Below are positions 30,951 to 39,608 of a stretch of DNA of 64,000 nt, piece after piece (position 1 is the first letter of the stretch; every line of letters begins with the position of its first letter). The DNA is taken from positions 24,048 to 88,047 of the forward strand of contig NZ_LYVP01000013.1 in the NCBI RefSeq assembly GCF_001984065.1, given 5' to 3'. Below the pieces are notes generated by a model. The model made no database searches and was not told where the DNA came from. It worked only from the letters and a program-made list of their open reading frames with translations. The DNA comes from Pseudomonas sp. KK4. Lineage in GTDB: Bacteria; Pseudomonadota; Gammaproteobacteria; Pseudomonadales; Pseudomonadaceae. The translations under genes and the position numbers were made by a program.

Positions 30951-31844
30951 TTAACCTTCACCGTTCGCGTTATCGGCGTCTTTCGGCGCCAGACGACCGC
31001 GAAAATCAATCAGGCTGTCGACGATGGCCAGGACCACCAGCAACGGATAGATCAGTTGCATGAACAGCAACAGCGTCACGTACAACCCCACCAGCCAGAA
31101 CCTGGCCAGTCGCTTTTGCGCCACCAGCCCGTGAATCAGGGCCAGCCCGGCGAAAACCAGCGGTACACTGCACAACGGCACGAGCATGGACATCTGGGCA
31201 CCGAAATTCGGTGTCACAACCATGCCCGCCAGCAGCAACATCGCGGGCCCCAGCGGGATTCGGACGGCGCGAAACTCGCGACCGAAACCACCGGGGTTGT
31301 ACAACAACGCCTGCCAGTAGCGCCCGATAATCAGGCTCAGCACACTGACGATTTGCAGCAAGGCCGCTATCAGGCCGGTCAGGATAGGTGCAATCAGGGC
31401 CGCGAAACGCGCTTGCTCGTCTACCGACATCTGCTGGTAGACCTGACCGAGTAGCGACGGCATGACCTTGATCAACGCCTGCGCCAGCATCTCGATCTGA
31501 GGACCAAAAGCCGTCCCCAGCACCACTGAAAACACCACTCCCATCGCTATGCTGACCAGCAGCACGCGGTTCCAGGACTCGCTTGCGCGCAAAACCAACG
31601 CAAGGCTCGCCGACCCCAGCAGCACCAGAAGTGCCCGAGGGTCGTCGGAGTAAAGCCACCAGATCAACGCCGGCAGCAGTCCCAGAGCAAGAACGCCCAG
31701 GGCGTCCCTCAATCCGCGCCGCAGGAGCACAAGGCATCCGGCGGCAGCACCCAACCAATACAACAACGGCAACGCCGCGCATCCGGCCACTACCAGAGTG
31801 GCCTGCATACGGCCCCGCATGATGAACTCAGCTAAGGCACGCAT
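30951..31844 (-). CDS. DUF2232 (YybS-like) membrane protein in the ribosomal operon
   Basis: A 297-residue very hydrophobic inner-membrane protein with about eight transmembrane segments and a short charged C-terminal tail (FRGRLAPKDADNANGEG). Its position between rpsR and rplI and its pattern match the DUF2232 protein found there in pseudomonads; a related protein occurs beside dnaB/rplI in Gram-positive bacteria (YybS). The function is unknown. It is co-transcribed with rpsF, rpsR and rplI, which suggests steady expression linked to growth. Confidence 0.85.
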   Translation of the reverse strand: MRALAEFIMRGRMQATLVVAGCAALPLLYWLGAAAGCLVLLRRGLRDALGVLALGLLPALIWWLYSDDPRALLVLLGSASLALVLRASESWNRVLLVSIAMGVVFSVVLGTAFGPQIEMLAQALIKVMPSLLGQVYQQMSVDEQARFAALIAPILTGLIAALLQIVSVLSLIIGRYWQALLYNPGGFGREFRAVRIPLGPAMLLLAGMVVTPNFGAQMSMLVPLCSVPLVFAGLALIHGLVAQKRLARFWLVGLYVTLLLFMQLIYPLLVVLAIVDSLIDFRGRLAPKDADNANGEG

Positions 31845-31880
31845 ACATTCAATCCTTTGCTACGTGTCGACTGCCCGGTC

Positions 31881-32111
31881 TCAGCGGCCGTGGCTGTCGG
31901 TGTAGGCCAGCAGGGCCAGGAAGCGGGCGCGCTTGATAGCGGTGGCCAGCTGACGCTGATAACGAGCTTTGGTACCGGTGATGCGGCTTGGAACGATTTT
32001 GCCGGTCTCGGATACGTAGGCTTTCAGAGTGTTGAGATCTTTGTAATCGATCTCTTTCACGTCTTCAGCGGTGAAGCGGCAGAATTTACGACGACGGAAG
32101 AAACGTGCCAT
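31881..32111 (-). CDS. rpsR: 30S ribosomal protein S18
   Basis: S18 is a small primary or secondary 16S rRNA-binding protein that pairs with S6 on the 30S platform. The 76-residue protein reads [20 protein letters not shown] at the start and [15 protein letters not shown] at the end, as in other pseudomonads. It lies 28 bases after rpsF, its binding partner, in the same operon. Confidence 0.98.
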
Positions 32112-32139
32112 TTGATAGGCTCCTTAAAAGGTCCGTGGA

Positions 32140-32562
32140 TTACTCGTCAGCGTTATCGCTGTTGTCGCTGTCATCACTGTCAACGCCTTCGGCGTCGGAG
32201 TGCTCAGGACGGTCGCGACGCTCACGGCGCTCACTGCGGTTTTCTTCAGCCTTGAGCATCTCGGATTGGCCGGTAACGGCTTCTTCGCGACGGATGACCA
32301 GGTTACGGATCACTGCATCGTTGTAGCGGAAGTTGTCTTCCAGCTCGGCCAGGGCCTTGCCGGTGCACTCAACGTTCAGCATCACGTAGTGAGCCTTGTG
32401 AACATTGTTGATTGCATAGGCCAGTTGACGACGGCCCCAGTCTTCCAGACGGTGGATTTTGCCGCCGTCTTCTTCGATCAGCTTGGTGTAACGCTCAACC
32501 ATGCCGCCGACTTGCTCGCTTTGATCCGGGTGGACCAAAAAGATGATTTCGTAATGACGCAT
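32140..32562 (-). CDS. rpsF: 30S ribosomal protein S6
   Basis: S6, 140 residues, starts [20 protein letters not shown] and contains the S18-contacting region [21 protein letters not shown]. It has an acidic, serine-rich C-terminal tail ([13 protein letters not shown]) typical of S6 proteins that are glutamylated by RimK. It is the first gene of the operon rpsF-rpsR-DUF2232-rplI; a promoter is proposed at 32681-32709 and a hairpin lies in the leader. Confidence 0.98.
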   Translation of the reverse strand: MRHYEIIFLVHPDQSEQVGGMVERYTKLIEEDGGKIHRLEDWGRRQLAYAINNVHKAHYVMLNVECTGKALAELEDNFRYNDAVIRNLVIRREEAVTGQSEMLKAEENRSERRERRDRPEHSDAEGVDSDDSDNSDNADE

Positions 32563-32588
32563 GAATGCTCCTTACGGGTTGTAGCCTG

Positions 32589-32602
32589 CCGCTCAAAAGC
32601 GG
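32589..32602 (-). promoter_or_regulatory. Leader hairpin upstream of rpsF, possible S6:S18 autoregulatory element
   Basis: On the minus strand CCGCTTTTGAGCGG forms a 5-bp hairpin followed by CAGGCTACAACCCG, about 27 bases before the rpsF start. S6:S18-binding leaders are known upstream of rpsF in many bacteria; I cannot confirm the consensus here. Confidence 0.3.
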
Positions 32603-32680
32603 TCAGACAAGGAGTGAATGACACTTATGGACTTGCGTGGGTAAGGCACATGCGCGCCTGCCGTCACAGCAAGGGGCGCA

Positions 32681-32709
32681 ATTGTAGAGAAGGGGCGTGG
32701 GAGGCGCAA
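32681..32709 (-). promoter_or_regulatory. Predicted sigma-70 promoter of the rpsF operon
   Basis: On the minus strand TTGCGC (32704-32709) and TACAAT (32681-32686) are separated by 17 bases. This would give a leader of about 110 bases before rpsF. Confidence 0.5.
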
Positions 32710-32771
32710 GGTAATTGGTGATTATTTGAACAGTTCGCTCAAACGGAAATTTTCGCATCACCACAAACCAA

Positions 32772-32860
32772 TGTGGGAGCGGGCCTGCTCGCGAAAGCGG
32801 TTCATCAGGCAACATGGATGTCGACTGACAGACCGTATTCGCGAGCAAGCCCGCTCCCAC
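32772..32860. repeat. REP pair, class A (REPIN-like)
   Basis: Inverted class A copies flank a spacer with CATCAGGCAACATGGATGTC and GACTGACAGACCG, the same theme as the units at 5291 and 9359. It lies between rlmB and the rpsF promoter region. Confidence 0.9.
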
Positions 32861-32878
32861 CATTGAACTGCGTTCGGC

Positions 32879-33646
32879 TTACGACTTCTTGGCGGATCCG
32901 GCAGCCTTGACACCGCGCTGGCGCTGCGCCTCGAACAGGCAAACGCCCGTCGCCACGGACACGTTGAGACTGCTGACGCTACCGCCCATCGGCAGGTGCA
33001 CCAGGTAGTCGCAAAGATCACGCGTCAGACGCCGCATGCCACTGCCTTCGGCGCCCATGATCAGGATCGTAGGGCCCGTCAGGTCCTGTTCGTACAGGCT
33101 GACCTCAGCCTCCCCTGCGGTGCCGACAACCCACAAGCCGCGCTGCTTGAGCTTTTCAAGAGTACGCGCCAGGTTGGTCACTGCGACCAACGGAATCACT
33201 TCCGCTGCGCCGCAGGCAACCTTACGCACCGTCGGCGTCAACGTGGCCGACTTGTCCTTGGGCACGATTACCGCCAGCGCACCGGCTGCATCGGCAGAAC
33301 GCAGGCAGGCGCCGAGGTTATGTGGATCGGTCACGCCGTCGAGCACCAGCAGCAGCGGTGCGCCGTCGGTACGATCGAGCAGTTCGTCGAGCATCGCCTC
33401 ACCCCAGACCTGGCTCGGACTGACGTCCGCGACCACGCCCTGGTGCACGCCTTCTACCCAGGCATCCAGCTCGCGACGCTCGGCATTGCCGACCGCCACA
33501 CGATTTTCGGCGGCGAGCTCGATCAGCGTCTGCACCCGCGGGTCACTGCGGCCTTCGGCCAGCCAGATCTGCTTGACGCGTTTGGGGTGGTGGCGCAGCA
33601 ACGCTTCTACAGCATGCACGCCGTAGATCTTTTCCAACTGACTCAT
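32879..33646 (-). CDS. rlmB: 23S rRNA (guanosine-2'-O-)-methyltransferase RlmB
   Basis: RlmB methylates the ribose of G2251 in the peptidyl-transferase P loop of 23S rRNA using SAM. The 255-residue protein has the N-terminal substrate-binding domain (about 1-75) and a SPOUT-class knotted methyltransferase domain with LDGVTDPHNLGACLRSADAA, IMGAEGSGMRRL and SLNVSVATGVCLFEA, the three SpoU motifs in order. It overlaps rnr by four bases (ATGA), so the two RNA-processing genes are coupled. Confidence 0.96.
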   Translation of the reverse strand: MSQLEKIYGVHAVEALLRHHPKRVKQIWLAEGRSDPRVQTLIELAAENRVAVGNAERRELDAWVEGVHQGVVADVSPSQVWGEAMLDELLDRTDGAPLLLVLDGVTDPHNLGACLRSADAAGALAVIVPKDKSATLTPTVRKVACGAAEVIPLVAVTNLARTLEKLKQRGLWVVGTAGEAEVSLYEQDLTGPTILIMGAEGSGMRRLTRDLCDYLVHLPMGGSVSSLNVSVATGVCLFEAQRQRGVKAAGSAKKS

Positions 33647-36279
33647 GACTTGGCCTTAGGTTTACGTGCCCCGCCGCTTTTGGCTGGAGCCGAGCCCGCT
33701 TTTGGCGGGCCTTTACGGTGTTTGCTCGGTTTGGCTGGCTTGCCGCCGGCGGCCTTGTCAGGCGCCGACCGTCCAGTCTTTCCCGCAGACGCCGCTTTAC
33801 CGCCGCTTTTCGCATCGGCCAGCAGCGCCTTTTTCATTTCACGACTTTTGCGCACTTCGGCGTTTTTCGCCGCTGCATCGCTCGGACGGTAGGCCTCGAC
33901 AGCCTTTTCCTTGGCAGGACGACGACCGGTTTTCGCCGGTGCAGGCTCTGCGGCGGTTTTTGCAGCAGAGGCTGCAGGCGCTGCGGTTTCAGTGCCGCGC
34001 TTCTTGCGACCGATCGGCGCGCTGATGGTTTTTTCGGCCATCTCGAAGTCGATCTTGCGTTCGTCGAGATCGACGCGCATGACCCGCACTTCTACGGTAT
34101 CGCCAAGGCGGAAGCTGCGACCGGTACGCTCACCGGCCAGGCGGTGATGCACAGGATCGAAGTGGTAGTAATCCCCCGGCAGCGCGGTGACGTGCACCAG
34201 GCCTTCGACGTAGATATCGGTCAGTTCGACAAACAGGCCAAAACCGGTCACGGCGGTGATCACGCCCGGGAACGACTCGCCCACGCGATCTTTCATGAAC
34301 TCGCACTTGAGCCAGTTCACGACGTCGCGCGTCGCTTCGTCGGCACGGCGCTCGCTCATCGAGCATTGTTCGCCGAGCTGCTCCAGCGCCGCTTCGTCGT
34401 ACGGGTAGATGCGCGCCTTCGGAATGGTCATCGCACCGGCACGGCGAACGTGCGGGGTGTCCTGTTTCGAATGGATCACGCTGCGGATCGCCCGGTGCGT
34501 GAGCAGGTCCGGATAGCGGCGGATCGGCGAGGTGAAGTGGGTGTAAGCCTCGTAATTCAGGCCGAAGTGGCCCTGGTTATCGGCGCTGTACACCGCCTGG
34601 CTCAACGAACGCAGCATGACGGTCTGGATCAGGTGGAAATCCGGACGATCCTTGATACCGGCCAGCAACGCCTGGTAATCCTTCGGCGATGGACCGTCCT
34701 TGCCTTTGTGCAGGGACAGACCGAGCTCACCAAGGAAGGCGCGCAGTTTTTCCAGACGCTCCGGCGGCGGACCGTCGTGAACCCGGTACAGTGCGGGGAT
34801 TTCGTGCTTTTTCAGGAATTCGGCAGTGGCCACGTTGGCCGCCAGCATGCATTCCTCGATCAACTTGTGGGCATCGTTGCGCACGGTCGGCCGGATTTCG
34901 GCGATCTTGCGCTCGGAGCCGAAGATGATGCGGGTTTCCTGGGTTTCGAAGTCGATCGCGCCGCGCACATGACGAGCAGCCAACAACACCTTGTACAGCG
35001 CATAGAGCTGCTTGAGGTGCGGCACGACGTCCGAGTACTCACCACGCAACTTGCGCGCTTCGGTGACTTTGGGCGTTTCGAGCATGGCGCTGACCTTGTT
35101 GTAGGTCAGGCGCGCATGGGAGTGGATCACCGCTTCATAGAAGCAGTAGTCAGTCATCTCGCCGGATTTGGAGATGGTCATCTCGCACACCATGGCCAGG
35201 CGATCGACTTGCGGGTTCAGCGAGCACAGACCGTTGGACAGCTGCTCGGGCAGCATCGGGATCACACGCTCGGGGAAGTACACCGAGTTGCCGCGAACCT
35301 GGGCCTCGGCATCCAGTGCCGAACCGAGTTTCACGTAGCTGGAAACGTCGGCAATCGCCACGTACAACTTCCAGCCGCCGGAGAACAGGCGCAGCTTGCC
35401 CGGACGGGCCTCGCAGTAAACCGCGTCATCGAAATCGCGGGCATCTTCGCCGTCGATGGTGACGAACGGCAGATGGCGCAGGTCGATGCGCTTCTCTTTG
35501 TCTTTCTCTTCGACTTCCGGCTTGAGCTTGGCGGCTTCTTTCAGCACCGCGTCTGGCCAGACGTGAGGAATATCGTAGGTGCGCAGGGCCACATCGATTT
35601 CCATGCCCGGCGCCATGTAGTTGCCCACGACCTCGACCACGTCGCCTTGCGGCTGGAAGCGCGGGGTCGGCCAGTGGGTGATCTTCACTTCGACGAACTG
35701 ACCGATCTGGGCGTTGGCGTTGCGGCCCGGGGTCACCAGCACTTCCTGCTGGATCTTGGGGTTGTCGGCAACCACGAAGCCGATACCGCCTTCTTCGAAA
35801 TAGCGACCTACGATGCTTTCGTGAGCACGGGACACCACTTCGACAATCATGCCTTCGCGGCGACCACGACGGTCGAGGCCGGAAACACGGGCCAGCGCAC
35901 GGTCACCGTCGAACACCAGGCGCATTTGCGCCGGGCTCATGAACAGGTCGTCACTGCCATCGTCCGGCACCAGGAAGCCAAAGCCATCGCGGTGACCGCT
36001 GATGCGACCAAGGATCAGGTCAAGCTTGTCCACCGGCGCATAGGTGCCGCGACGGGTATAGATGAGTTGAGCATCGCGCTCCATGGCGCGCAAACGGCGG
36101 CGCAGGGCTTCGATCTGGTCTTCTGTGGTCAGACCAAACTCTTCGACCAGTTGCTCGCGGTTAGCAGGCGAACCCCGATCAGCAAGATGCTGAAGGATCA
36201 GTTCGCGGCTAGGAATGGGGTTTTCATATTTTTCCGCTTCACGAGCGGCCTCGGGATCGAGGGACTGCCAATCGGCCAT
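33643..36279 (-). CDS. rnr: Ribonuclease R
   Basis: RNase R is a 3'-5' exoribonuclease that degrades structured RNA and acts in rRNA quality control. The 878-residue protein has an N-terminal helix-turn-helix region (about 25-85), cold-shock domains (about 85-250), the RNB catalytic domain with the metal-binding aspartates in DGEDARDFDDAVY (276-288), an S1 domain near FPGVITAVTGFGLFVELTDI, and a very basic C-terminal tail of roughly 110 residues rich in Lys, Ala and Pro. That tail is longer than in E. coli (813 residues in total) and is expected to bind RNA or ribosomes. It is the first gene of rnr-rlmB. Confidence 0.96.
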   Translation of the reverse strand: MADWQSLDPEAAREAEKYENPIPSRELILQHLADRGSPANREQLVEEFGLTTEDQIEALRRRLRAMERDAQLIYTRRGTYAPVDKLDLILGRISGHRDGFGFLVPDDGSDDLFMSPAQMRLVFDGDRALARVSGLDRRGRREGMIVEVVSRAHESIVGRYFEEGGIGFVVADNPKIQQEVLVTPGRNANAQIGQFVEVKITHWPTPRFQPQGDVVEVVGNYMAPGMEIDVALRTYDIPHVWPDAVLKEAAKLKPEVEEKDKEKRIDLRHLPFVTIDGEDARDFDDAVYCEARPGKLRLFSGGWKLYVAIADVSSYVKLGSALDAEAQVRGNSVYFPERVIPMLPEQLSNGLCSLNPQVDRLAMVCEMTISKSGEMTDYCFYEAVIHSHARLTYNKVSAMLETPKVTEARKLRGEYSDVVPHLKQLYALYKVLLAARHVRGAIDFETQETRIIFGSERKIAEIRPTVRNDAHKLIEECMLAANVATAEFLKKHEIPALYRVHDGPPPERLEKLRAFLGELGLSLHKGKDGPSPKDYQALLAGIKDRPDFHLIQTVMLRSLSQAVYSADNQGHFGLNYEAYTHFTSPIRRYPDLLTHRAIRSVIHSKQDTPHVRRAGAMTIPKARIYPYDEAALEQLGEQCSMSERRADEATRDVVNWLKCEFMKDRVGESFPGVITAVTGFGLFVELTDIYVEGLVHVTALPGDYYHFDPVHHRLAGERTGRSFRLGDTVEVRVMRVDLDERKIDFEMAEKTISAPIGRKKRGTETAAPAASAAKTAAEPAPAKTGRRPAKEKAVEAYRPSDAAAKNAEVRKSREMKKALLADAKSGGKAASAGKTGRSAPDKAAGGKPAKPSKHRKGPPKAGSAPAKSGGARKPKAKS

Positions 36280-36440
36280 TAGAGAGTTTTCACCTTGTCT
36301 ATATACGGGTTAGTTTGGCATAGGCGTAATGAAACGGGAAATTTCAGGCCAAGACGACCCGTCTAAAGCCCTGTATCGACACCTTGAAGCAGATTTTCAG
36401 ACCGCTCGCGAGATTTTTCAGGTTTTTTCAGCGCCGGGGG

Positions 36441-36469
36441 TTTACAGTTAAAAAGACGCTCCGTATAGT
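36441..36469 (+). promoter_or_regulatory. Promoter of the first tRNA-Leu
   Basis: TTTACA (36441-36446) and TATAGT (36464-36469) with a 17-base spacer. Start of transcription is expected about 30 bases before the tRNA. Confidence 0.8.
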
Positions 36470-36504
36470 GCGCGCCATCGACGACGGACAACGTTGTCGA
36501 TACT

Positions 36505-36591
36505 GCCCAGATGGTGAAATTGGTAGACACGCCAGCTTCAGGTGCTGGTGGCCTTACGGCCGTGGAAGTTCGAGTCTTCTTCTGGGCACCA
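36505..36591 (+). tRNA. tRNA-Leu(CAG), copy 1
   Basis: An 87-base cloverleaf with a 7-bp acceptor stem (GCCCAGA / TCTGGGC), D-arm, anticodon stem CCAGC/GCUGG with loop UUCAGGU (anticodon CAG), a long class II variable arm (GGCCTTACGGCC) and encoded CCA. It reads CUG codons. It is identical to the copy at 36758 in the mature region. Confidence 0.96.
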
Positions 36592-36632
36592 ATTTCGAGC
36601 TTGAGATTAGATCAATTTCAAGGCTCACACAA

Positions 36633-36655
36633 AAACCCGCGAAAGCGGGTTTTTG
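36633..36655 (+). terminator. Terminator of the first tRNA-Leu
   Basis: A stem ACCCGC / GCGGGT with a GAAA tetraloop (36635-36650), preceded by A residues and followed by TTTT. Confidence 0.85.
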
Positions 36656-36693
36656 CATTCTGAAGATCTGATTTATTAAATTTAAATCAGGGG

Positions 36694-36722
36694 TTTACAG
36701 ATAAAAATACTCTCCGTATAGT
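36694..36722 (+). promoter_or_regulatory. Promoter of the second tRNA-Leu
   Basis: TTTACA (36694-36699) and TATAGT (36717-36722) with a 17-base spacer, closely resembling the promoter of the first copy in the elements and in the spacer end (CTCCG). Confidence 0.8.
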
Positions 36723-36757
36723 GCGCCACATCAACAGCGGCAACGCTGAAGATGAAT

Positions 36758-36844
36758 GCCCAGATGGTGAAATTGGTAGACACGCCAGCTTCAGGTGCTG
36801 GTGGCCTTACGGCCGTGGAAGTTCGAGTCTTCTTCTGGGCACCA
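36758..36844 (+). tRNA. tRNA-Leu(CAG), copy 2
   Basis: Same 87-base sequence as the first copy, including CCA, 253 bases further on. Flanking sequence differs outside promoter and terminator, so the duplication is not an assembly artefact of a perfectly repeated block. Confidence 0.96.
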
Positions 36845-36879
36845 ATTCAAATTCAAGGTTACGGCCTTGGATTCACAGA

Positions 36880-36901
36880 AACCCGCGAAAGCGGGTTTTT
36901 G
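36880..36901 (+). terminator. Terminator of the second tRNA-Leu
   Basis: ACCCGC-GAAA-GCGGGT (36881-36896) followed by TTTT, identical in the stem-loop to the terminator of copy 1. Confidence 0.85.
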
Positions 36902-36973
36902 CGTTTCTGGTCTCCGGAAATGCTGCCGCCTCTATCAAATGCGCGCCTAACCCGCAAGGCGCATTTGAGAACC

Positions 36974-36992
36974 AATATCGTTTATCATTGTT
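36974..36992 (+). promoter_or_regulatory. Possible Fur box upstream of the iron importer
   Basis: AATATCGTTTATCATTGTT matches the 19-base Fur consensus at about 12 positions, with the intact core ATCATT. It is 38 bases upstream of the hitA start codon. Iron control would fit the gene. Confidence 0.45.
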
Positions 36993-37029
36993 GCAAGTTT
37001 TTGCAATGCGACAGTGAGGAACCCTGCGA

Positions 37030-38040
37030 ATGATGTTTCGAAATACCCTGCGCCGCGGCCTGACCACCACCCTGCTCGGCCTGACACTCGCCACTCCCCT
37101 CACCCAAGCCGCCGATCCGGTCTCCCTGACTCTCTACAACGGCCAACACAAAGAAGTCGGCGACGCCGTCGCCAAAGCCTTCGAAACCAAGACCGGCATT
37201 CACGTCAACGTGCGCAAGGGCAGCAGCAATCAGTTGGCCAGCCAGGTCGTCGAAGAAGGCGATCGCTCCCCTGCCGACGTGATCTACACCGAAGAATCTC
37301 CACCGCTGAACAAGCTCGGCGAACAAGGCCTGCTGGCCAAGGCCGATGACGCAACGCTGGCGGTTTTGCCCAAGGACTACGTTGCAGGCAATGGCACCTG
37401 GATCGGCGTGACCGCCCGAGTACGTGTGGTCGCCTTCAACCCCAAGCTGATCGACGAGAAGGATCTGCCGAAATCGGTGATGGAATTCTCCGACCCGAAA
37501 TGGCAGGGCAAAGTCGGCTTCGTACCCACCAGCGGCGCGTTCCAGGAACAGGCCGTGGCCATCATAAAGGTGCACGGCATGGACGCTGCCGAAGAATGGC
37601 TCACCGGCCTGCGCGCCTTCGGCAAGACCTACAGCAACAACATGGTCGCACTCAAAGCCGTGGAAAACGGTGAAGTGGCGACGGTCCTGGTCAACAACTA
37701 CTACTGGTTTGCCCTGCAGCGGGAAAAAGGCCAGCTCGATTCGAAACTGCACTACTTCACCGGTGGTGACGTTGGCGGGTTGATCACCGTTTCCAGTGCG
37801 GCCGTGCTGAAATCCAGTAAACATCCCAAAGAAGCTCAACAATTGCTCGCTTACATGGCCAGCGAAGAAGGTCAGCGCGTCATCACCCAGACCACTGCCG
37901 AATACCCGCTGCATAAGGGCATGGAGTCGGATCGCGGTCTCAAGCCATTCAGCGAGCTGCAGGCGCCGAAAGTGACACCGGCAGACCTGGGCAACGCCGA
38001 AGAAGCTTTGGACCTGGAACGTGATGTTGGCCTGAATTGA
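37030..38040 (+). CDS. hitA: Periplasmic Fe(III)-binding protein, HitA/FbpA/SfuA family
   Basis: The periplasmic receptor of a ferric-iron ABC importer, 336 residues. A signal peptide with cleavage after TQAA (about residue 28) precedes the mature start DPVSLTLYNGQHKEVGDAVA. The paired tyrosines in VNNYYWFAL are the iron ligands typical of this transferrin-like family. An AGGA site precedes the ATG at 37030; the next codon but one is also ATG. It overlaps the permease gene by one base (TGATG). A possible Fur box lies upstream. The name follows the P. aeruginosa hitAB pair; other names (fbpA, afuA) are used elsewhere. Confidence 0.9.
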   Translation: MMFRNTLRRGLTTTLLGLTLATPLTQAADPVSLTLYNGQHKEVGDAVAKAFETKTGIHVNVRKGSSNQLASQVVEEGDRSPADVIYTEESPPLNKLGEQGLLAKADDATLAVLPKDYVAGNGTWIGVTARVRVVAFNPKLIDEKDLPKSVMEFSDPKWQGKVGFVPTSGAFQEQAVAIIKVHGMDAAEEWLTGLRAFGKTYSNNMVALKAVENGEVATVLVNNYYWFALQREKGQLDSKLHYFTGGDVGGLITVSSAAVLKSSKHPKEAQQLLAYMASEEGQRVITQTTAEYPLHKGMESDRGLKPFSELQAPKVTPADLGNAEEALDLERDVGLN

Positions 38041-39602
38041 TGAGCACATCGCCATCCGCCTTCGCGCAGAGCAGCTACGTGCCTCGGCGCAAACGGCCAT
38101 CGATCTGGCTGTTGTTGCCGGTATTGTTGTTGGTCGCACTCAGCCTGTTGCCGCTGGCGTATGTTGGGCTCAAGGCCTGGCAAGCAGGCTGGGCTCAGGC
38201 GTTGCACCTGCTGTGGCGACCTTATGTATTCGGTCTGTTGCGCAATACGTTGGAGCTGATGGTCGGCGTGACGGTCGCTTGCGGCGTCATCGGCCTGTCG
38301 CTGGCATGGCTGCTCGAGCGCAGCAATCTGCCAGGACGGCGCTTGTGGGGCGTGATTCTGTGCCTGCCGTTCGCCGTGCCGGCGTTCGTCAGCAGCTTCA
38401 CTTGGGTATCGCTGAGCGCTCATTTCGAAGGATTGGCCGGGGCGATCCTGGTGATGGCCCTGTCCAAGTACCCGCTGATTTTCCTGCCGGTGGCCGCAAC
38501 CCTGCGCAACCTCGACCCATCGCTGGAAGAGTCCGCGCGCACCCTTGGCCAGAATCGCTGGGGCGTGTTCTTCAAAGTCACCCTGCCCCTGCTCTGGCCA
38601 TCGCTGCTCGCCGGCTCGCTGCTGATCGCCCTGCACATGCTGGTGGAGTTTGGCGCGCTGTCGATCATCGGCCTGCAAACCTTCACTACCGCGATCTATC
38701 AACAGTTCGAACTGGAATTCAGCAACGCCAACGCCGCGATGCTGTCGGCGGTGCTGCTGGTACTGTGCCTGATCTTGCTGTGGCTGGAGTTGCGCGTTCG
38801 CGGCAAAGCCCGCCTCGTGCGCATCGGCCAAGGTACTGCGCGACAGGCGGAGCAGGTGCGACTGGGGCCTTGGGCCGTCGCCGGACAACTGTACTGCCTG
38901 CTGCTGGCAATCATCGGCAGCGGCATTCCGCTGGGGATGCTGGCGTACTGGTTGGCCGTGGGCTCGTCGGCGGCCTTTCCGGTTGCCGCGATCGGTGAGG
39001 CGCTGCTGTCGTCCCTGGCGCTGTCGCTGGGTGGCGCTGTCTTTTGTCTGGTGCTCGCCGTTCCGGTGGGACTGCTGGTGGTGCGCCACAAAGGCCAGTT
39101 GGCGATTTGGGCCGAGCGCTTGCCGTACCTGCTGCATGCGCTGCCCGGCCTGGTGATCGCCTTGACCCTGGTGTACTTCGCGCTGCATTACGTGCCAGCG
39201 CTGTACCAAACCTCGGCGCTGCTGCTGATCGCTTATGCACTGCTGTTCCTGCCGCTGGCCCAGGCGCCGATTAGAACAGCGCTGAACAAGGCGGCACCGC
39301 AACTGGAGGAGGCCGCCCGCACACTGGGCGCGTCGTCGTTCACCGCGTTTATCCGGGTGACCCTGCCGATCATCTTTCCGGCTTTGGGGGCGGCATTTGC
39401 ACTGGTGTTTCTGGATGCGATGAAGGAACTGACGGCGACGCTGCTGTTGAGCCCGACCGGGCTGAACACGCTGGCCACCGAAGTGTGGGCGCACACGGCA
39501 AATGTGGAGTTTGCGGCGGCGGCGCCTTATGCGGCGCTGTTGATACTGGTGTCAGGATTGCCGGTCTATCTACTTACGACGCGGATGTATCTGAGCCGCT
39601 GA
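38040..39602 (+). CDS. hitB: Fe(III) ABC transporter permease, HitB/FbpB family
   Basis: A 520-residue inner-membrane permease consisting of two fused permease halves, as usual for FbpB-type proteins. About twelve hydrophobic segments are visible, and the EAA-like loop occurs twice: LDPSLEESARTLGQNRWGVF in the first half and APQLEEAARTLGASSFTAFI in the second. The ATG at 38040 overlaps the hitA stop. No ATP-binding subunit gene follows; the next gene is a chemoreceptor on the other strand, so the ATPase must be encoded elsewhere. Confidence 0.92.
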   Translation: MSTSPSAFAQSSYVPRRKRPSIWLLLPVLLLVALSLLPLAYVGLKAWQAGWAQALHLLWRPYVFGLLRNTLELMVGVTVACGVIGLSLAWLLERSNLPGRRLWGVILCLPFAVPAFVSSFTWVSLSAHFEGLAGAILVMALSKYPLIFLPVAATLRNLDPSLEESARTLGQNRWGVFFKVTLPLLWPSLLAGSLLIALHMLVEFGALSIIGLQTFTTAIYQQFELEFSNANAAMLSAVLLVLCLILLWLELRVRGKARLVRIGQGTARQAEQVRLGPWAVAGQLYCLLLAIIGSGIPLGMLAYWLAVGSSAAFPVAAIGEALLSSLALSLGGAVFCLVLAVPVGLLVVRHKGQLAIWAERLPYLLHALPGLVIALTLVYFALHYVPALYQTSALLLIAYALLFLPLAQAPIRTALNKAAPQLEEAARTLGASSFTAFIRVTLPIIFPALGAAFALVFLDAMKELTATLLLSPTGLNTLATEVWAHTANVEFAAAAPYAALLILVSGLPVYLLTTRMYLSR

Positions 39603-39608
39603 GATCTT

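Noticed and set aside
33718..36282. An 854-codon open frame on the plus strand opposite rnr.
   Set aside because: It is the mirror of a strongly biased high-GC gene; the minus strand encodes a clear RNase R and the antisense translation has no recognisable domain.
36758..36844. Second tRNA-Leu as an assembly duplication.
   Set aside because: The sequences between promoter and tRNA and after the tRNA differ between the two copies, so it is a real second locus.
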